Source of the DNA: an uncultured Hyphomicrobiales bacterium
Lineage (GTDB): Bacteria > Pseudomonadota > Alphaproteobacteria > Rhizobiales > Beijerinckiaceae
DNA length: 64,000 nucleotides
Direction of reading: 5' to 3'
Assembly: GCA_903900975.1 (NCBI GenBank)
Contig: CAIUPE010000128.1
Location: 1-64,000 of the forward strand
A program made the translations under genes and the position numbers. Numbering within the stretch: position 1 is the first letter of the stretch; the number at the start of each line of letters is the position of its first letter. A model generated the notes under the pieces. That model had not been told where the DNA came from, searched no databases, and saw only the letters and a program-made list of their open reading frames with translations. Shown here in pieces: positions 1-7,687 of this stretch.

Positions 1-5
1 AGAAT

Positions 6-149
6 ATGAATTTTACCGAATTATGTAACCGCATTTTTAATGAGTCAGTGCTTGATTATCATCAAACTGACTTTGTCGATGCCCCGATTAACAACAAGTA
101 CGAACTTAAAACCATTGAGTATTATTTATACTTAAAAAACAATCGATGA
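6..149 (+). pseudogene. N-terminal fragment of a Bacteroidota-type DUF4254 protein
   Basis: An ATG at 6 opens a 47-codon reading frame that ends at 147-149. The peptide contains DYHQTDFVDAPINN followed by YYLYLKN. From memory this is the conserved start of DUF4254 proteins of Bacteroidota, where PINN and YLLYLKNWIDTVQWH are hallmarks. The match stops just after LKN, where the family continues with WIDTVQWH. Shifted by one base, the DNA reads atcgat then caatgcac, a faint echo of that continuation, so indels are possible. Base use is AT-rich, unlike everything to the right. The full protein would be several times longer. It is either a transferred remnant or a chimeric contig edge. Confidence 0.5.
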
Positions 150-244
150 ATCAATGCACAAAAAAATGTCGACATAATATTTTATATTTTTTTTGTAATT
201 TTATCGCGTAATTTCTCGATATCTTCGCTAAGGAATGAAGCTAA

Positions 245-577
245 ATGAGCGTGCAAGACATCGATTGGCTAAAGAGGCGACTTAAGATCGCTATGCTTGA
301 GAGCAAGCTTTTCAAAATCAGGCATGATTACCAATTGCTGATGCTTTTATATCTCGGTGCCCGACCTTCCCCGATGAGCAGAAGCGCATTGGTGAAAAAG
401 ATTGGCTGCAGCGAGGTCTCGTTTCGAAAATATTACCACGACCTCGCCGATCAGGGATTGATCGAAATTCTGACGTCGAGTTCAGACAAGCGCAAAAAGA
501 GTGTTGGCTTGACGCCCGTCGGCCGTGCCCTGTTGCGCGAGTATGAAAAGGCGTTTCACCAGATCGCCCGCCCCTGA
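245..577 (+). CDS. Small MarR-like winged-helix DNA-binding protein
   Basis: A 110-residue protein with the pattern of a winged helix. A basic N-terminal helix (residues 5-30) precedes helices at about 30-45 and a helix-turn-helix at about 46-72 (SRSALVKKIGCSEVSFRKYY). A wing follows with SSSDKRKKSVGLTPVGRALL, the usual MarR-type strand and terminal helix. AAGGA about ten bases upstream supports the ATG at 245. There is no ligand domain, and the protein is shorter than a classical MarR dimeric repressor, so it may bind DNA without sensing a ligand. No target operon is adjacent, and I do not recognise a named family member. Confidence 0.65.
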   Translation: MSVQDIDWLKRRLKIAMLESKLFKIRHDYQLLMLLYLGARPSPMSRSALVKKIGCSEVSFRKYYHDLADQGLIEILTSSSDKRKKSVGLTPVGRALLREYEKAFHQIARP

Positions 578-628
578 CAGACCGCCCCTCGAAACAGGCT
601 GAACCAGCTTGGAAAAGGACAAAAAACG

Positions 629-862
629 TTATGATAGCCCGCTTTCACGTTCCTCCAGGCTGGCAATCAAATGTTCGATCTGCGCTTTGGAATCGTCCAT
701 CAACGACGATAAAAACATCGCAGCCCGCAGGGCTTTGCTTGCATCGTTCGCGTCAAACGCCACGTGATCCCGTAAACTAACCAAAGCACAATGCAGCCCA
801 ACGCTCACGACTTCGACAGCTTTTTCAAGGGTAAGGGGTTTGGAAAAATCGATCCCGGACAT
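629..862 (-). CDS. Small protein of unknown function downstream of a structured RNA
   Basis: A 77-residue protein starting MSGIDFSKP and ending in EERESGLS. A longer reading with an upstream start is possible, but the ATG at 862 has AAAGGGTG about ten bases before it and begins the globular-looking part. The peptide is mostly helical by eye, with no signal peptide or membrane span. One helix resembles KALRAAMFLSSLMDDSKAQI. I do not recognise a family. It lies about 20 bases downstream of a rho-independent-type hairpin on the same strand, so its expression could depend on read-through of the structured RNA at 881-1095. Confidence 0.5.
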   Translation of the reverse strand: MSGIDFSKPLTLEKAVEVVSVGLHCALVSLRDHVAFDANDASKALRAAMFLSSLMDDSKAQIEHLIASLEERESGLS

Positions 863-880
863 GGCGGTCACCCTTTTTAA

Positions 881-919
881 AAAGAAAACGGCCCCAGCGC
901 AAAGATCGCGCTGGTGCCG
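881..919 (-). terminator. Rho-independent-type terminator after the structured RNA
   Basis: On the minus strand a stem of 11 pairs with one mismatch (916-919 with 889-892, then 908-914 with 894-900) has a seven-base loop. It is followed by TTTTCTTTTT. It ends the candidate RNA and stands just upstream of the 77-residue gene at 629-862, a placement typical of an attenuator or of the 3' end of an sRNA. Confidence 0.6.
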
Positions 920-1095
920 GGGTGCTAAGAAAACCACTCAAACATGGCCGCGACGCTTTTAGCCTTGCGACCTGGACATAACGCCGCCACCCCGACGTAA
1001 ATGCGTCAGGGCAGTTTGGTGACGGCAGATGCACTGCCGGTTTGAGCGGAGGTTTCTTAGGCCCCAAGCCATGCGGATGCATGACCTTAGGGAAA
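881..1095 (-). ncRNA. Candidate multi-branched structured RNA (class unknown)
   Basis: Read on the minus strand, this gene-free stretch folds into a consistent set of helices. A long-range stem pairs 1040-1060 with 925-943: a 10-bp helix including one G-U pair, a small internal loop, then 7 bp. It encloses three local hairpins: 1023-1028 with 1034-1039 (6 bp), 990-997 with 1004-1011 (8 bp) and 946-951 with 967-972 (6 bp, one G-U). A further hairpin, 1062-1068 with 1086-1092, sits at the 5' side and competes with the outer stem for the same CCCC/GGGG tract. The wobble pairs are allowed only if the minus strand is transcribed. It is not an obvious tmRNA, RNase P, SRP or tRNA. It may be a riboswitch or leader for the 77-residue gene, or a free sRNA. 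Confidence 0.5.
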
Positions 1096-1151
1096 TAATA
1101 TCACCCCGCCCGCCAAAATCCAACCCATCGCCATAGACGCGGAGAAGCCTC

Positions 1152-1176
1152 ATAGCAGTATAACGCGTTATGCTAT
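1152..1176. promoter_or_regulatory. Operator-like dyad around TAACGCGTTA
   Basis: A perfect 10-bp palindrome, TAACGCGTTA (1161-1170), is flanked by ATAGCA (1152-1157) and TGCTAT (1171-1176), giving a nested dyad. It lies about 60 bases upstream of the candidate RNA at 881-1095 on the minus strand. That is where a regulator controlling the RNA could bind. There is no direct evidence of binding. Confidence 0.3.
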
Positions 1177-1229
1177 CTTAAGTTGTATTCTAGGATTTTA
1201 GCTAAATTGCAACGGTAGACATCCCCTGC

Positions 1230-1286
1230 CGTCATCTACCATGTTGATTGAAGATTCAATTCTTTCAATCAACATGGTAGATGACG
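1230..1286. repeat. 23-bp perfect inverted repeat (long hairpin) after ispG
   Basis: Bases 1230-1252 are the exact reverse complement of 1264-1286, with an 11-base loop at 1253-1263. It begins about 12 bases past the ispG stop. It is not GC-rich and has no T tract, so it is not a canonical intrinsic terminator, though a stem this long could still stop or stabilise transcripts. GGTAGA at 1214-1219 can also pair with TCTACC of the left arm, offering an alternative fold. A small mobile palindrome is the other explanation. Confidence 0.75.
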
Positions 1287-1298
1287 AACCGCGCTTAC

Positions 1299-2558
1299 TC
1301 ACCCAAACCGCTTCTCAATATACTCCGCCACCATCACCTTAAACTCAGCCGCAATGGTCGGCCCGCGCAACGTCGCTGCCTTTTGGCCGTCGATAAACAC
1401 CGGCGCGGTTGGAGTCTCCCCCGTGCCCGGCAGCGAGATTCCGATATCGGCGTGCTTGCTCTCGCCCGGCCCGTTCACGATGCAGCCCATCACCGCGACA
1501 TTGAGGTTTTCGACGCCGACATAACGCGTTTTCCATTCCGGCATGGAGGTGGAAATCCAATCCTGAATATCCCGCGCCAATTCCTGAAACACGGTCGAGG
1601 TCGTCCGCCCGCAACCGGGGCACGCGGCAACGAGCGGCACGAAGGTGCGAAAGCCCATGGTCTGCAAAATCTCTTGCGCGACTTTGACTTCCACCGTGCG
1701 GTCGCCATTCGGCTCCGGCGTTAGCGAGACGCGGATTGTGTCGCCAATGCCTTCTTGCAACAACACGCCCAAAGCAGCGGATGAAGCGACAATGCCCTTC
1801 GAGCCCATGCCCGCTTCGGTCAGGCCGAGATGGATCGCGTAATCGGAGCGCTTAGCCAGCATCCGGTACACCGCGATCAAATCCTGCACGCCAGACACCT
1901 TAGCCGATAGAATAATGCGGTCTTTCGCCAGCCCTATTTCGGTGGCCCGCTCTGCCGATAGCAGAGCCGATTGCACCATCGCCTCGCGCAACACCGCGCG
2001 GGCTTCAATCGGGTCTGCGGACGCCGCGTTGATATCCATCAAATGGGTCAGCAATTCCTGATCAAGCGAACCCCAATTGGCCCCAATCCGCACCGCTTTA
2101 TTGTGCTTGATCGCCAATTCCACGATGGCCGAGAATTGCCGGTCGCGCTTGTCCTTAAAGCCGACATTGCCGGGATTGATCCGGTATTTATCAAGCGCTT
2201 CGGCGCAGGCCGGATGGTCCTTTAACAGCGTGTGGCCGATATAATGAAAATCGCCAACAAGTGGCACATCAACGCCGCGCTGCAACAGTTTTTCGCGGAT
2301 ATGGGGAACGGCTGCGGCCGCTTCATCGCGATCCACCGTAATGCGCACGAGTTCCGAGCCTGCCCGCGCCAAGGCGGCGACTTGCTTAACGGTGGCTTCA
2401 ATATCCGCCGTATCCGTATTCGTCATGGATTGCACGACGATGGGCGCACCACCGCCCACTTTCACGCCGCCCACCATCACACCAACCGTGGAATGGCGTT
2501 TCAGCGGGGCGGCTTCAATCGGCGTCGGCAGGCAGGATACATCGTTCATGCAGGTCAC
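1299..2558 (-). CDS. ispG: 4-hydroxy-3-methylbut-2-enyl diphosphate synthase
   Basis: IspG (GcpE) makes HMBPP from methylerythritol cyclodiphosphate in the non-mevalonate isoprenoid pathway, using a [4Fe-4S] cluster. The 419-residue protein has the TIM-barrel N-terminal half, opening with the family motif [11 protein letters not shown] (residues 40-50). The C-terminal cluster ligands are CPGCG (C313, C316) and GCIVNGPGE (C359, E366), so all key residues are present. Its ATG overlaps the end of the Zur-like regulator by four bases, which implies translational coupling. It is the last gene of the minus-strand run from xerC, and a long perfect hairpin follows its stop. Confidence 0.97.
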   Translation of the reverse strand: MTCMNDVSCLPTPIEAAPLKRHSTVGVMVGGVKVGGGAPIVVQSMTNTDTADIEATVKQVAALARAGSELVRITVDRDEAAAAVPHIREKLLQRGVDVPLVGDFHYIGHTLLKDHPACAEALDKYRINPGNVGFKDKRDRQFSAIVELAIKHNKAVRIGANWGSLDQELLTHLMDINAASADPIEARAVLREAMVQSALLSAERATEIGLAKDRIILSAKVSGVQDLIAVYRMLAKRSDYAIHLGLTEAGMGSKGIVASSAALGVLLQEGIGDTIRVSLTPEPNGDRTVEVKVAQEILQTMGFRTFVPLVAACPGCGRTTSTVFQELARDIQDWISTSMPEWKTRYVGVENLNVAVMGCIVNGPGESKHADIGISLPGTGETPTAPVFIDGQKAATLRGPTIAAEFKVMVAEYIEKRFG

Positions 2559-3097
2559 TTCTCCTCAAGCCTGCAATGCGCACATAGACCTTGCAGTTCA
2601 ATGACACGCGCATGCGGGGTGAAATGGTGGTCTTCGGTAATGGCGGCCAAAGCCCGCGTTAACGGCTCGGAGGTAACCTCGTCAACGCCGCTGCATTTCT
2701 CGCAAATCATGAACACGACGAGATCGCCGCGGGCATGATGAAACGGACAGGCAATAAACGCATTGCGGCTTGCAAGCCGATGCACAAAGCCTTCGCCGAT
2801 TAAAAAATCCATCGCGCGATAGACCGTAACGGGCGCCAGTTTTTTAATGCCCGCCGCATTTAGGCTGTCGATCACATCATAGGCGCTCATCGGGTGATGC
2901 GTCGCATAAAGCGTCTGAAGCACCTGTTTACGAATGGGCGTCAGGCGTAAGCCGCGCTCCGCACAGTGTTTTTCGGCAGCGGCCAGCGCTTCAGGCGCCC
3001 GCGCAGCATGCGCCTCGCCATGCGCGCACGCCTCACCAACCGCGTGGTCGTGCGGGTGCGAATGGGGTGCGTGCAATGTGGAGTGCGAAACGGCCAT
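2555..3097 (-). CDS. Fur-family transcriptional regulator, Zur-like
   Basis: A 180-residue Fur-family metalloregulator. A histidine-rich N-terminal tail (residues 4-30, with [10 protein letters not shown]) precedes the winged helix (about 48-105, [10 protein letters not shown] and [10 protein letters not shown]) and the dimerisation/metal domain. The structural zinc site is built from CEKC (132, 135) and CAHC (172, 175). The histidine-rich tail and sequence style suggest zinc sensing (Zur) rather than iron sensing, but that is inference. The gene overlaps ispG by four bases. No zinc uptake genes are in the window, and coupling to an Fe-S isoprenoid enzyme is a notable context. Confidence 0.85.
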   Translation of the reverse strand: MAVSHSTLHAPHSHPHDHAVGEACAHGEAHAARAPEALAAAEKHCAERGLRLTPIRKQVLQTLYATHHPMSAYDVIDSLNAAGIKKLAPVTVYRAMDFLIGEGFVHRLASRNAFIACPFHHARGDLVVFMICEKCSGVDEVTSEPLTRALAAITEDHHFTPHARVIELQGLCAHCRLEEK

Positions 3098-3122
3098 AGC
3101 GGGCTTTTAAAGCATTCCCCGT

Positions 3123-3776
3123 TCAAACTGAAGCGGCGAGACGAAAAACCTTGGTGTGTTTAACGTCCATATCCTCAATCGCCCGGGTCGTCGCCACCCG
3201 ATACTCAGCCAGCTCAACGAGATCGGCTTTAGGCAAAAAAGCCCGACCAGGATCGCCCAGCACCACATCCATGCCCGACGCTTGAAGTACTTTCAGCCAA
3301 TCGAGCACGCGCAGCGCCATATCGCGGTCATAGCAAATATCGCCCGCCAATACCGTGTCCCACGCGCCCGATTGCCCAACAATATCTTCGCAGCGGATCG
3401 AAAGCTCGATGCCATTGGCCGCCGCATTCAACCGCATGGCCTCCGCCGCAAAGCCGTCAATATCCACCGCCTCGACACTTGCGGCCCCCGCCATCATCGC
3501 GGCAATACCGACAAGACCGGAGCCGGAGGCAAAATCGAGCACGCGCTTGCCGCGCACGGTTTCGGGATGATCGAGAATATAACGCGCCAAACCCTGCCCG
3601 CCTGCCCAGGCAAACGCCCAAAACGGCGGTGGCAGGCCGATTTTTTCCAAATCTTCTTCGGTTTTATGCCAAAGCTCGGTGACTTCATCGGCGACATAAA
3701 GCCGAATCTCTGGCGCGTGCGGCACGGGCAGCAGCACGGTATTGGCCTCGATAAAGGCGGCCTTGTCGATGATCAT
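3123..3776 (-). CDS. Class I SAM-dependent protein-lysine methyltransferase (ETFB-type)
   Basis: A 217-residue methyltransferase with the SAM-binding motif I DFASGSG at 81-87 and a post-I acidic strand, AVDID. The block PPPFWAFAWAGGQ (49-61) upstream of motif I is typical of the METTL20/ETFB lysine methyltransferase group and of related nicotinamide-type methyltransferase folds. An Agrobacterium member is known to methylate the electron transfer flavoprotein beta subunit; that this protein does so is inference. The motif LAGDICYD occupies the place of the active-site loop. It lies ten bases after xerC and 26 bases before the Zur-like gene, in one co-directional run. Confidence 0.8.
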   Translation of the reverse strand: MIIDKAAFIEANTVLLPVPHAPEIRLYVADEVTELWHKTEEDLEKIGLPPPFWAFAWAGGQGLARYILDHPETVRGKRVLDFASGSGLVGIAAMMAGAASVEAVDIDGFAAEAMRLNAAANGIELSIRCEDIVGQSGAWDTVLAGDICYDRDMALRVLDWLKVLQASGMDVVLGDPGRAFLPKADLVELAEYRVATTRAIEDMDVKHTKVFRLAASV

Positions 3777-3785
3777 ACCAAACTT

Positions 3786-4718
3786 TCAGGCGCGTGGATG
3801 GGCTGCATCAAAGGCTTTAAGCAGCATCGCGCCATCGACTTCCGTATAGATTTGCGTCGTGGAAAGCGAGGCATGGCCCAATAATTCCTGAATAGCCCGC
3901 AAATCACCGCCCCGCGATAAAAGATGCGTCGCAAAAGAATGGCGAAGCGCGTGTGGTGTGGCCGAATCCGGCAGGCCAAGCCCGCCCCGCAGCCGCTCCA
4001 TCGTCAACTGGATGATCCGTGGCGAGAGCTTGCCACCCCGCGCACCCAAAAACAGCGGGCCTTTCGGCTCCAGATCATAAGGACATTGCGCGCGATAGGT
4101 CTCAATAGCCGTGATCGCAGGAGCAATCACCGGCACAATCCGCGTCTTGCCGCCTTTGCCGAGCACGCGCACGGTGTCGCGCGTTGAGGTTGGCGCATCT
4201 TCAACGGTCAACCCCAGCGCCTCCGAAATACGCAGTCCGCAGCCATAAAGCAGCGTCATCACCGCCGCATCGCGCGCCAAAATCCAAGGCTCGCGGGTGT
4301 CGCCTTCGCGCTCAGACGGATCAACCAGCCGCTTCGCCATGGAAGGGGCAACGGGCTTGGGCAGTAACCGCCCGAGCTTCGGCCCGCGAATAACCGAAAG
4401 AGCGGAAGCATCCGCCAGCCCTTCCTTTTCCAGAAAGCGCAAAAACGAACGAATGCCAGCCAGCGATCGCATCAGGCTGCGGCTACCCACATCATCGGCC
4501 CGCCGCGAGGCCATAAAGCCGCGCAGATCAGCAGGCTTTAAATCGCGTAATTTATCGACCCCGTCATCGTCCTCAAGCGTTGCACCGAGCCAAGCCAAGA
4601 ATTGACGCACATCCCGCCCATACGCCTCCAGCGTCTTGGGCGATAACCGCCGCTCACCGGACAAATGCCGCTGCCAAGCGAGAAAGGGGCGGGAGGATGG
4701 GTTAGGAGAAGCGCTCAT
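3786..4718 (-). CDS. xerC: Tyrosine recombinase XerC
   Basis: Site-specific recombinase that, with XerD, resolves chromosome dimers at dif. The 310 residues show the N-terminal SAM-like core-binding domain (11-100, with RRLSPKTLEAYGRDVRQFL). The catalytic domain has Arg163 (YGCGLRISE), the HxxR pair His256/Arg259 (HALRHSFATHLL), His282 (LGHAS) and nucleophile Tyr291 (QIYTEVD). Length and N-terminal style fit XerC better than XerD or a phage integrase. The surroundings are housekeeping genes without attachment sites, so it is not a mobile-element integrase. It heads the run continuing into the methyltransferase gene. Confidence 0.9.
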   Translation of the reverse strand: MSASPNPSSRPFLAWQRHLSGERRLSPKTLEAYGRDVRQFLAWLGATLEDDDGVDKLRDLKPADLRGFMASRRADDVGSRSLMRSLAGIRSFLRFLEKEGLADASALSVIRGPKLGRLLPKPVAPSMAKRLVDPSEREGDTREPWILARDAAVMTLLYGCGLRISEALGLTVEDAPTSTRDTVRVLGKGGKTRIVPVIAPAITAIETYRAQCPYDLEPKGPLFLGARGGKLSPRIIQLTMERLRGGLGLPDSATPHALRHSFATHLLSRGGDLRAIQELLGHASLSTTQIYTEVDGAMLLKAFDAAHPRA

Positions 4719-4866
4719 AGGCTCATTTTATACGGGCTTGATTAACGGCGTGTAAGCAGAGGCCCCGCATCATCATGAAGGGCCGAATGCCCTTTTGCTT
4801 ATGCCCAAGAATAGGCTATGGCATGCGCCAAGAGCTAACAAAAACCACTTAAGCCGGAGATATAAG

Positions 4867-5988
4867 ATGGAAGAGATCGGCATCGGCATTATTGGCACGG
4901 GCTTCATGGGCAAATCCCATGCGATTGCTTATCGCGCCGCTGGTGGCATCTTTCCGCTGAAGCACCGGCCTGTGCTCGAAATGGTAGCCGATAACAATGA
5001 AGCCGCAGGCTTGGCCGCCCATCGCCAGCTCGGCTTCCGCCGTGTGACAACCGATTGGCGCGCGCTGGTCAATGATCCAGCGGTCCATGTCGTCTCCATC
5101 ACCACGCCGAACACGCTGCACAAGGAAATGGCGCTGGCCGCCATTGCCGCCGGCAAACATGTTCATTGCGAAAAGCCGATTGCGCCAAGTGCGGCGGATG
5201 CCAAGGAGATGCTGGAAGCGGCTGAGAAAGCAGGCGTCAAAACCCAAGTCGGCTTTAATTATATCAAAAACCCCGTGCTAAAGCTCGCTCGCGATATGAT
5301 CGCATCAGGCGAGCTCGGCGACATTATCGGTTTTCGCGGCATTCATGGCGAAGACTATATGACCGATCCGGATGGCGCCTGGTCATGGCGGCTTGACCCT
5401 AAAGGGGGTGGCGGTGTGATCGCCGATCTCGGCAGCCACATCATCGGCATGGCGCGTTTTCTGTTGGGCCCAATCACCGAAGTTTTCGCCGATCTCGAAA
5501 CCGTGGTGCCGACGCGTCCCGTTGCCCCCGGTGCAAGCGAGCGCCGCGCGGTCGAGGTCGATGATATTGCCCGCCTCACCGTGCGTTTCGCGCGCGGTTG
5601 CCGCGGAACGATTGAAGCCAATTGGTGCGCCACGGGCCGCAAAATGCAGCTTGGCTTTGAGATTGCGGGCACCAAAGGCGGCCTTGTGTTCACGCAAGAG
5701 CGTTTCAACGAATTGCAATATTACAAAGTGGGCGGCGATCCACGCCATCAGGGCTTCACCCGCATTGAGGCCAGCCCTGCGCATTCGCCCTATGGTCTGT
5801 TCTGCGTCGCAGGCGGTCACCAAATCGGTTTCAATGATCTAAAAACCATTGAGGCCGCCGAGTTTCTGGCCACCATCGAGGGCAACGGCCCGTCGGGCCC
5901 CGATTTCCGCGAGGCGTATGAAATCCAGAAAATCGTCGATACCGCCATTCAGGCGTCGCTTAGCCGAAACTGGATGTCGATAAGCTGA
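4867..5988 (+). CDS. Gfo/Idh/MocA-family NAD(P)-dependent oxidoreductase
   Basis: A 373-residue sugar- or inositol-type dehydrogenase. The Rossmann motif GIIGTGFMGKSHA is at 7-19, the conserved EKP that contacts nicotinamide and substrate is at 102-104 (HCEKPIAPS), and the C-terminal alpha/beta substrate domain follows. An upstream in-frame ATG exists, but CCGGAGA about ten bases before 4867 and the immediate Rossmann start favour this one. The family acts on sugars, inositols and their acids; the substrate here cannot be read from sequence. It is a lone gene between xerC (divergent) and folD. Confidence 0.85.
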   Translation: MEEIGIGIIGTGFMGKSHAIAYRAAGGIFPLKHRPVLEMVADNNEAAGLAAHRQLGFRRVTTDWRALVNDPAVHVVSITTPNTLHKEMALAAIAAGKHVHCEKPIAPSAADAKEMLEAAEKAGVKTQVGFNYIKNPVLKLARDMIASGELGDIIGFRGIHGEDYMTDPDGAWSWRLDPKGGGGVIADLGSHIIGMARFLLGPITEVFADLETVVPTRPVAPGASERRAVEVDDIARLTVRFARGCRGTIEANWCATGRKMQLGFEIAGTKGGLVFTQERFNELQYYKVGGDPRHQGFTRIEASPAHSPYGLFCVAGGHQIGFNDLKTIEAAEFLATIEGNGPSGPDFREAYEIQKIVDTAIQASLSRNWMSIS

Positions 5989-6055
5989 AACGCAAACCGG
6001 CCAATCTCGCCTAGCGTCGTTGCAAGAACGACCCAATTGAATTGAGGAAACACCC

Positions 6056-6946
6056 ATGACAGCCACGATCATCGACGGCAAAGCCTTTGCGGCGAAAGTG
6101 CGGGCCCAAGTGGCTGACCATGTCAGTAAAATCAAAGCCGAGCGCGGCGAGGCCCCGGGCCTCGCTGTTGTCTTGGTGGGTGAAGACCCGGCCAGTCAGG
6201 TCTATGTCCGCAACAAGGGCACGCAGACCGTCGAAGTCGGCATGAAGTCAATCGAGTATAAGCTTGATGCGTCAACGCCACAGAACGAGTTAGTAGCCCT
6301 CATTCACAAGCTCAATGCCGATCCCGAAGTGCATGGCATTCTGGTGCAATTGCCCCTGCCCGGCCATCTCAACTCCGATCTTGTTATCAACACGATCGAT
6401 CCCGCCAAGGATGTTGACGGCTTTCACATCTCGAATGTCGGCTTGCTGGGCACCGGCCAGAAAAGCATGGTGCCGTGCACTCCGTTAGGCTGCCTGATGA
6501 TGCTGCGCGATCACCATGGTTCGCTCGCGGGCATGAATGCGGTGGTGGTCGGTCGTTCCAACATTGTCGGCAAGCCGATGGCGCAATTGCTGTTAGGGGA
6601 TAGCTGCACGGTAACCATCGCCCATAGTAAAACCAAGGATTTGGGCGCGGTGTGCCGTGGTGCGGATATTCTGGTCGCCGCCGTCGGTCGTCCCGAAATG
6701 GTCACCGGTGAATGGGTCAAGCCCGGCGCAACCGTGATCGATGTCGGCATCAACCGCATCGAGCGCGACGGCAAAACCAAGCTTGTGGGCGATGTGCATT
6801 TCGAGAGCGCGGCGAAAGTGGCCGGTGCCATAACGCCGGTTCCGGGCGGCGTCGGCCCCATGACCATTGCCTGCCTCTTGGCCAATACGCTCACCGCCTA
6901 TTGCCGTGCCAAAGGCCTGCCTGAGCCCAAAGGGCTAACCGCCTGA
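6056..6946 (+). CDS. folD: Bifunctional methylene-THF dehydrogenase / methenyl-THF cyclohydrolase
   Basis: FolD interconverts 5,10-methylene- and 10-formyl-tetrahydrofolate in cytosolic one-carbon metabolism. The 296 residues include YVRNK (50-54) with catalytic Lys54, VQLPLP (97-102), the dinucleotide motif GRSNIVGKP and the C-terminal PGGVGPMT signature. GAGGAAAC seven bases upstream supports the ATG at 6056. A strong intrinsic terminator follows about 20 bases after the stop. Together with glutathione-dependent formaldehyde oxidation (adhC) it fits an ordinary heterotrophic one-carbon route. Confidence 0.97.
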   Translation: MTATIIDGKAFAAKVRAQVADHVSKIKAERGEAPGLAVVLVGEDPASQVYVRNKGTQTVEVGMKSIEYKLDASTPQNELVALIHKLNADPEVHGILVQLPLPGHLNSDLVINTIDPAKDVDGFHISNVGLLGTGQKSMVPCTPLGCLMMLRDHHGSLAGMNAVVVGRSNIVGKPMAQLLLGDSCTVTIAHSKTKDLGAVCRGADILVAAVGRPEMVTGEWVKPGATVIDVGINRIERDGKTKLVGDVHFESAAKVAGAITPVPGGVGPMTIACLLANTLTAYCRAKGLPEPKGLTA

Positions 6947-6964
6947 GAGCTCCTCAAACGTGGT

Positions 6965-7000
6965 AAAAAAAAGGGCGCCCCGATTGGAGCGCCCTTTTTT
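6965..7000. terminator. Bidirectional intrinsic terminator after folD
   Basis: AAGGGCGC (6971-6978) pairs with GCGCCCTT (6989-6996). An A-run precedes it and a T-run follows to 7000, so the hairpin has a U-tract in both directions. It serves folD (plus) and the convergent secreted-protein gene (minus). Confidence 0.9.
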
Positions 7001-7018
7001 AATTCTCATAAAAATCTC

Positions 7019-7444
7019 TCATTCGCCGCCGATTTGCAGCTTCTTGTCCTTGCAGAGATCGGTTTCGCTTGGTTCGACCGTCGATCCGTCTTCAAAAACG
7101 GCCGAAATGGTGACTTTGCAAGCTTTACCCAAGCTAACATTCGCCGATTTCTGCGCTGCAATTGGACTCTTCAAGAGCTCAACCGTACGCGTCGTTGGGG
7201 CTGGTGGAGCTGCTGGCATCAATGACGAAACCATATCAACCGGCGCCATCCACCAATCGCTGCTTTTAGCAGGTGCAGGAGCTGAGACTGCTGGAACCAC
7301 TTCCGTCAAGGTCAGCGAGGTTAGCGCCGAACTGCCCGTGTTGACGACCATAATCATGAAGTCAGCAGGCTTTTTTGCATTTTTTGCATAGGCTGGAGCA
7401 GCAATAGCGGCAACAAGCGCAACAATAGCGATCAATTTCTTCAT
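7019..7444 (-). CDS. Small exported protein of unknown function
   Basis: 141 residues with a clear Sec signal peptide (MKKLIAIVALVAAIAAPAYA, cleavage after AYA at 20). The mature part is a beta-rich, proline/alanine-interrupted chain. It has two cysteines in the last third (GKACKV and DLCKD) that could form a disulphide in the periplasm. GGAG ten bases upstream selects the ATG at 7444 over a longer upstream reading. No family is recognised. It converges on folD through a shared bidirectional terminator and is divergent from the HAD phosphatase. Confidence 0.75.
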   Translation of the reverse strand: MKKLIAIVALVAAIAAPAYAKNAKKPADFMIMVVNTGSSALTSLTLTEVVPAVSAPAPAKSSDWWMAPVDMVSSLMPAAPPAPTTRTVELLKSPIAAQKSANVSLGKACKVTISAVFEDGSTVEPSETDLCKDKKLQIGGE

Positions 7445-7687
7445 TCGTCGAGGCTCCTTCAATCCTGCACGATACACTGCCATAATCGGGTTCATATCGA
7501 CCCCGGGAAGATCGCGCTTGGAAAGATATGCTAGACCGAAGCAACCATCTCTACCGATACACGCGACTATTCATAAAACTACCTATCGCGAATTGTCGGC
7601 CTTAAAAACAAAAATCTTTCCAAATCGTCATATTATCAAGCACTATTGCATCGGATGATCCTTCTTCAACTTCACAAAGCTGGGCCA

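Noticed and set aside
3786-4718. xerC as an integrase of a genomic island
   Set aside because: N-terminal style and length are those of housekeeping XerC, and no attachment repeats, tRNA or cargo genes are adjacent.
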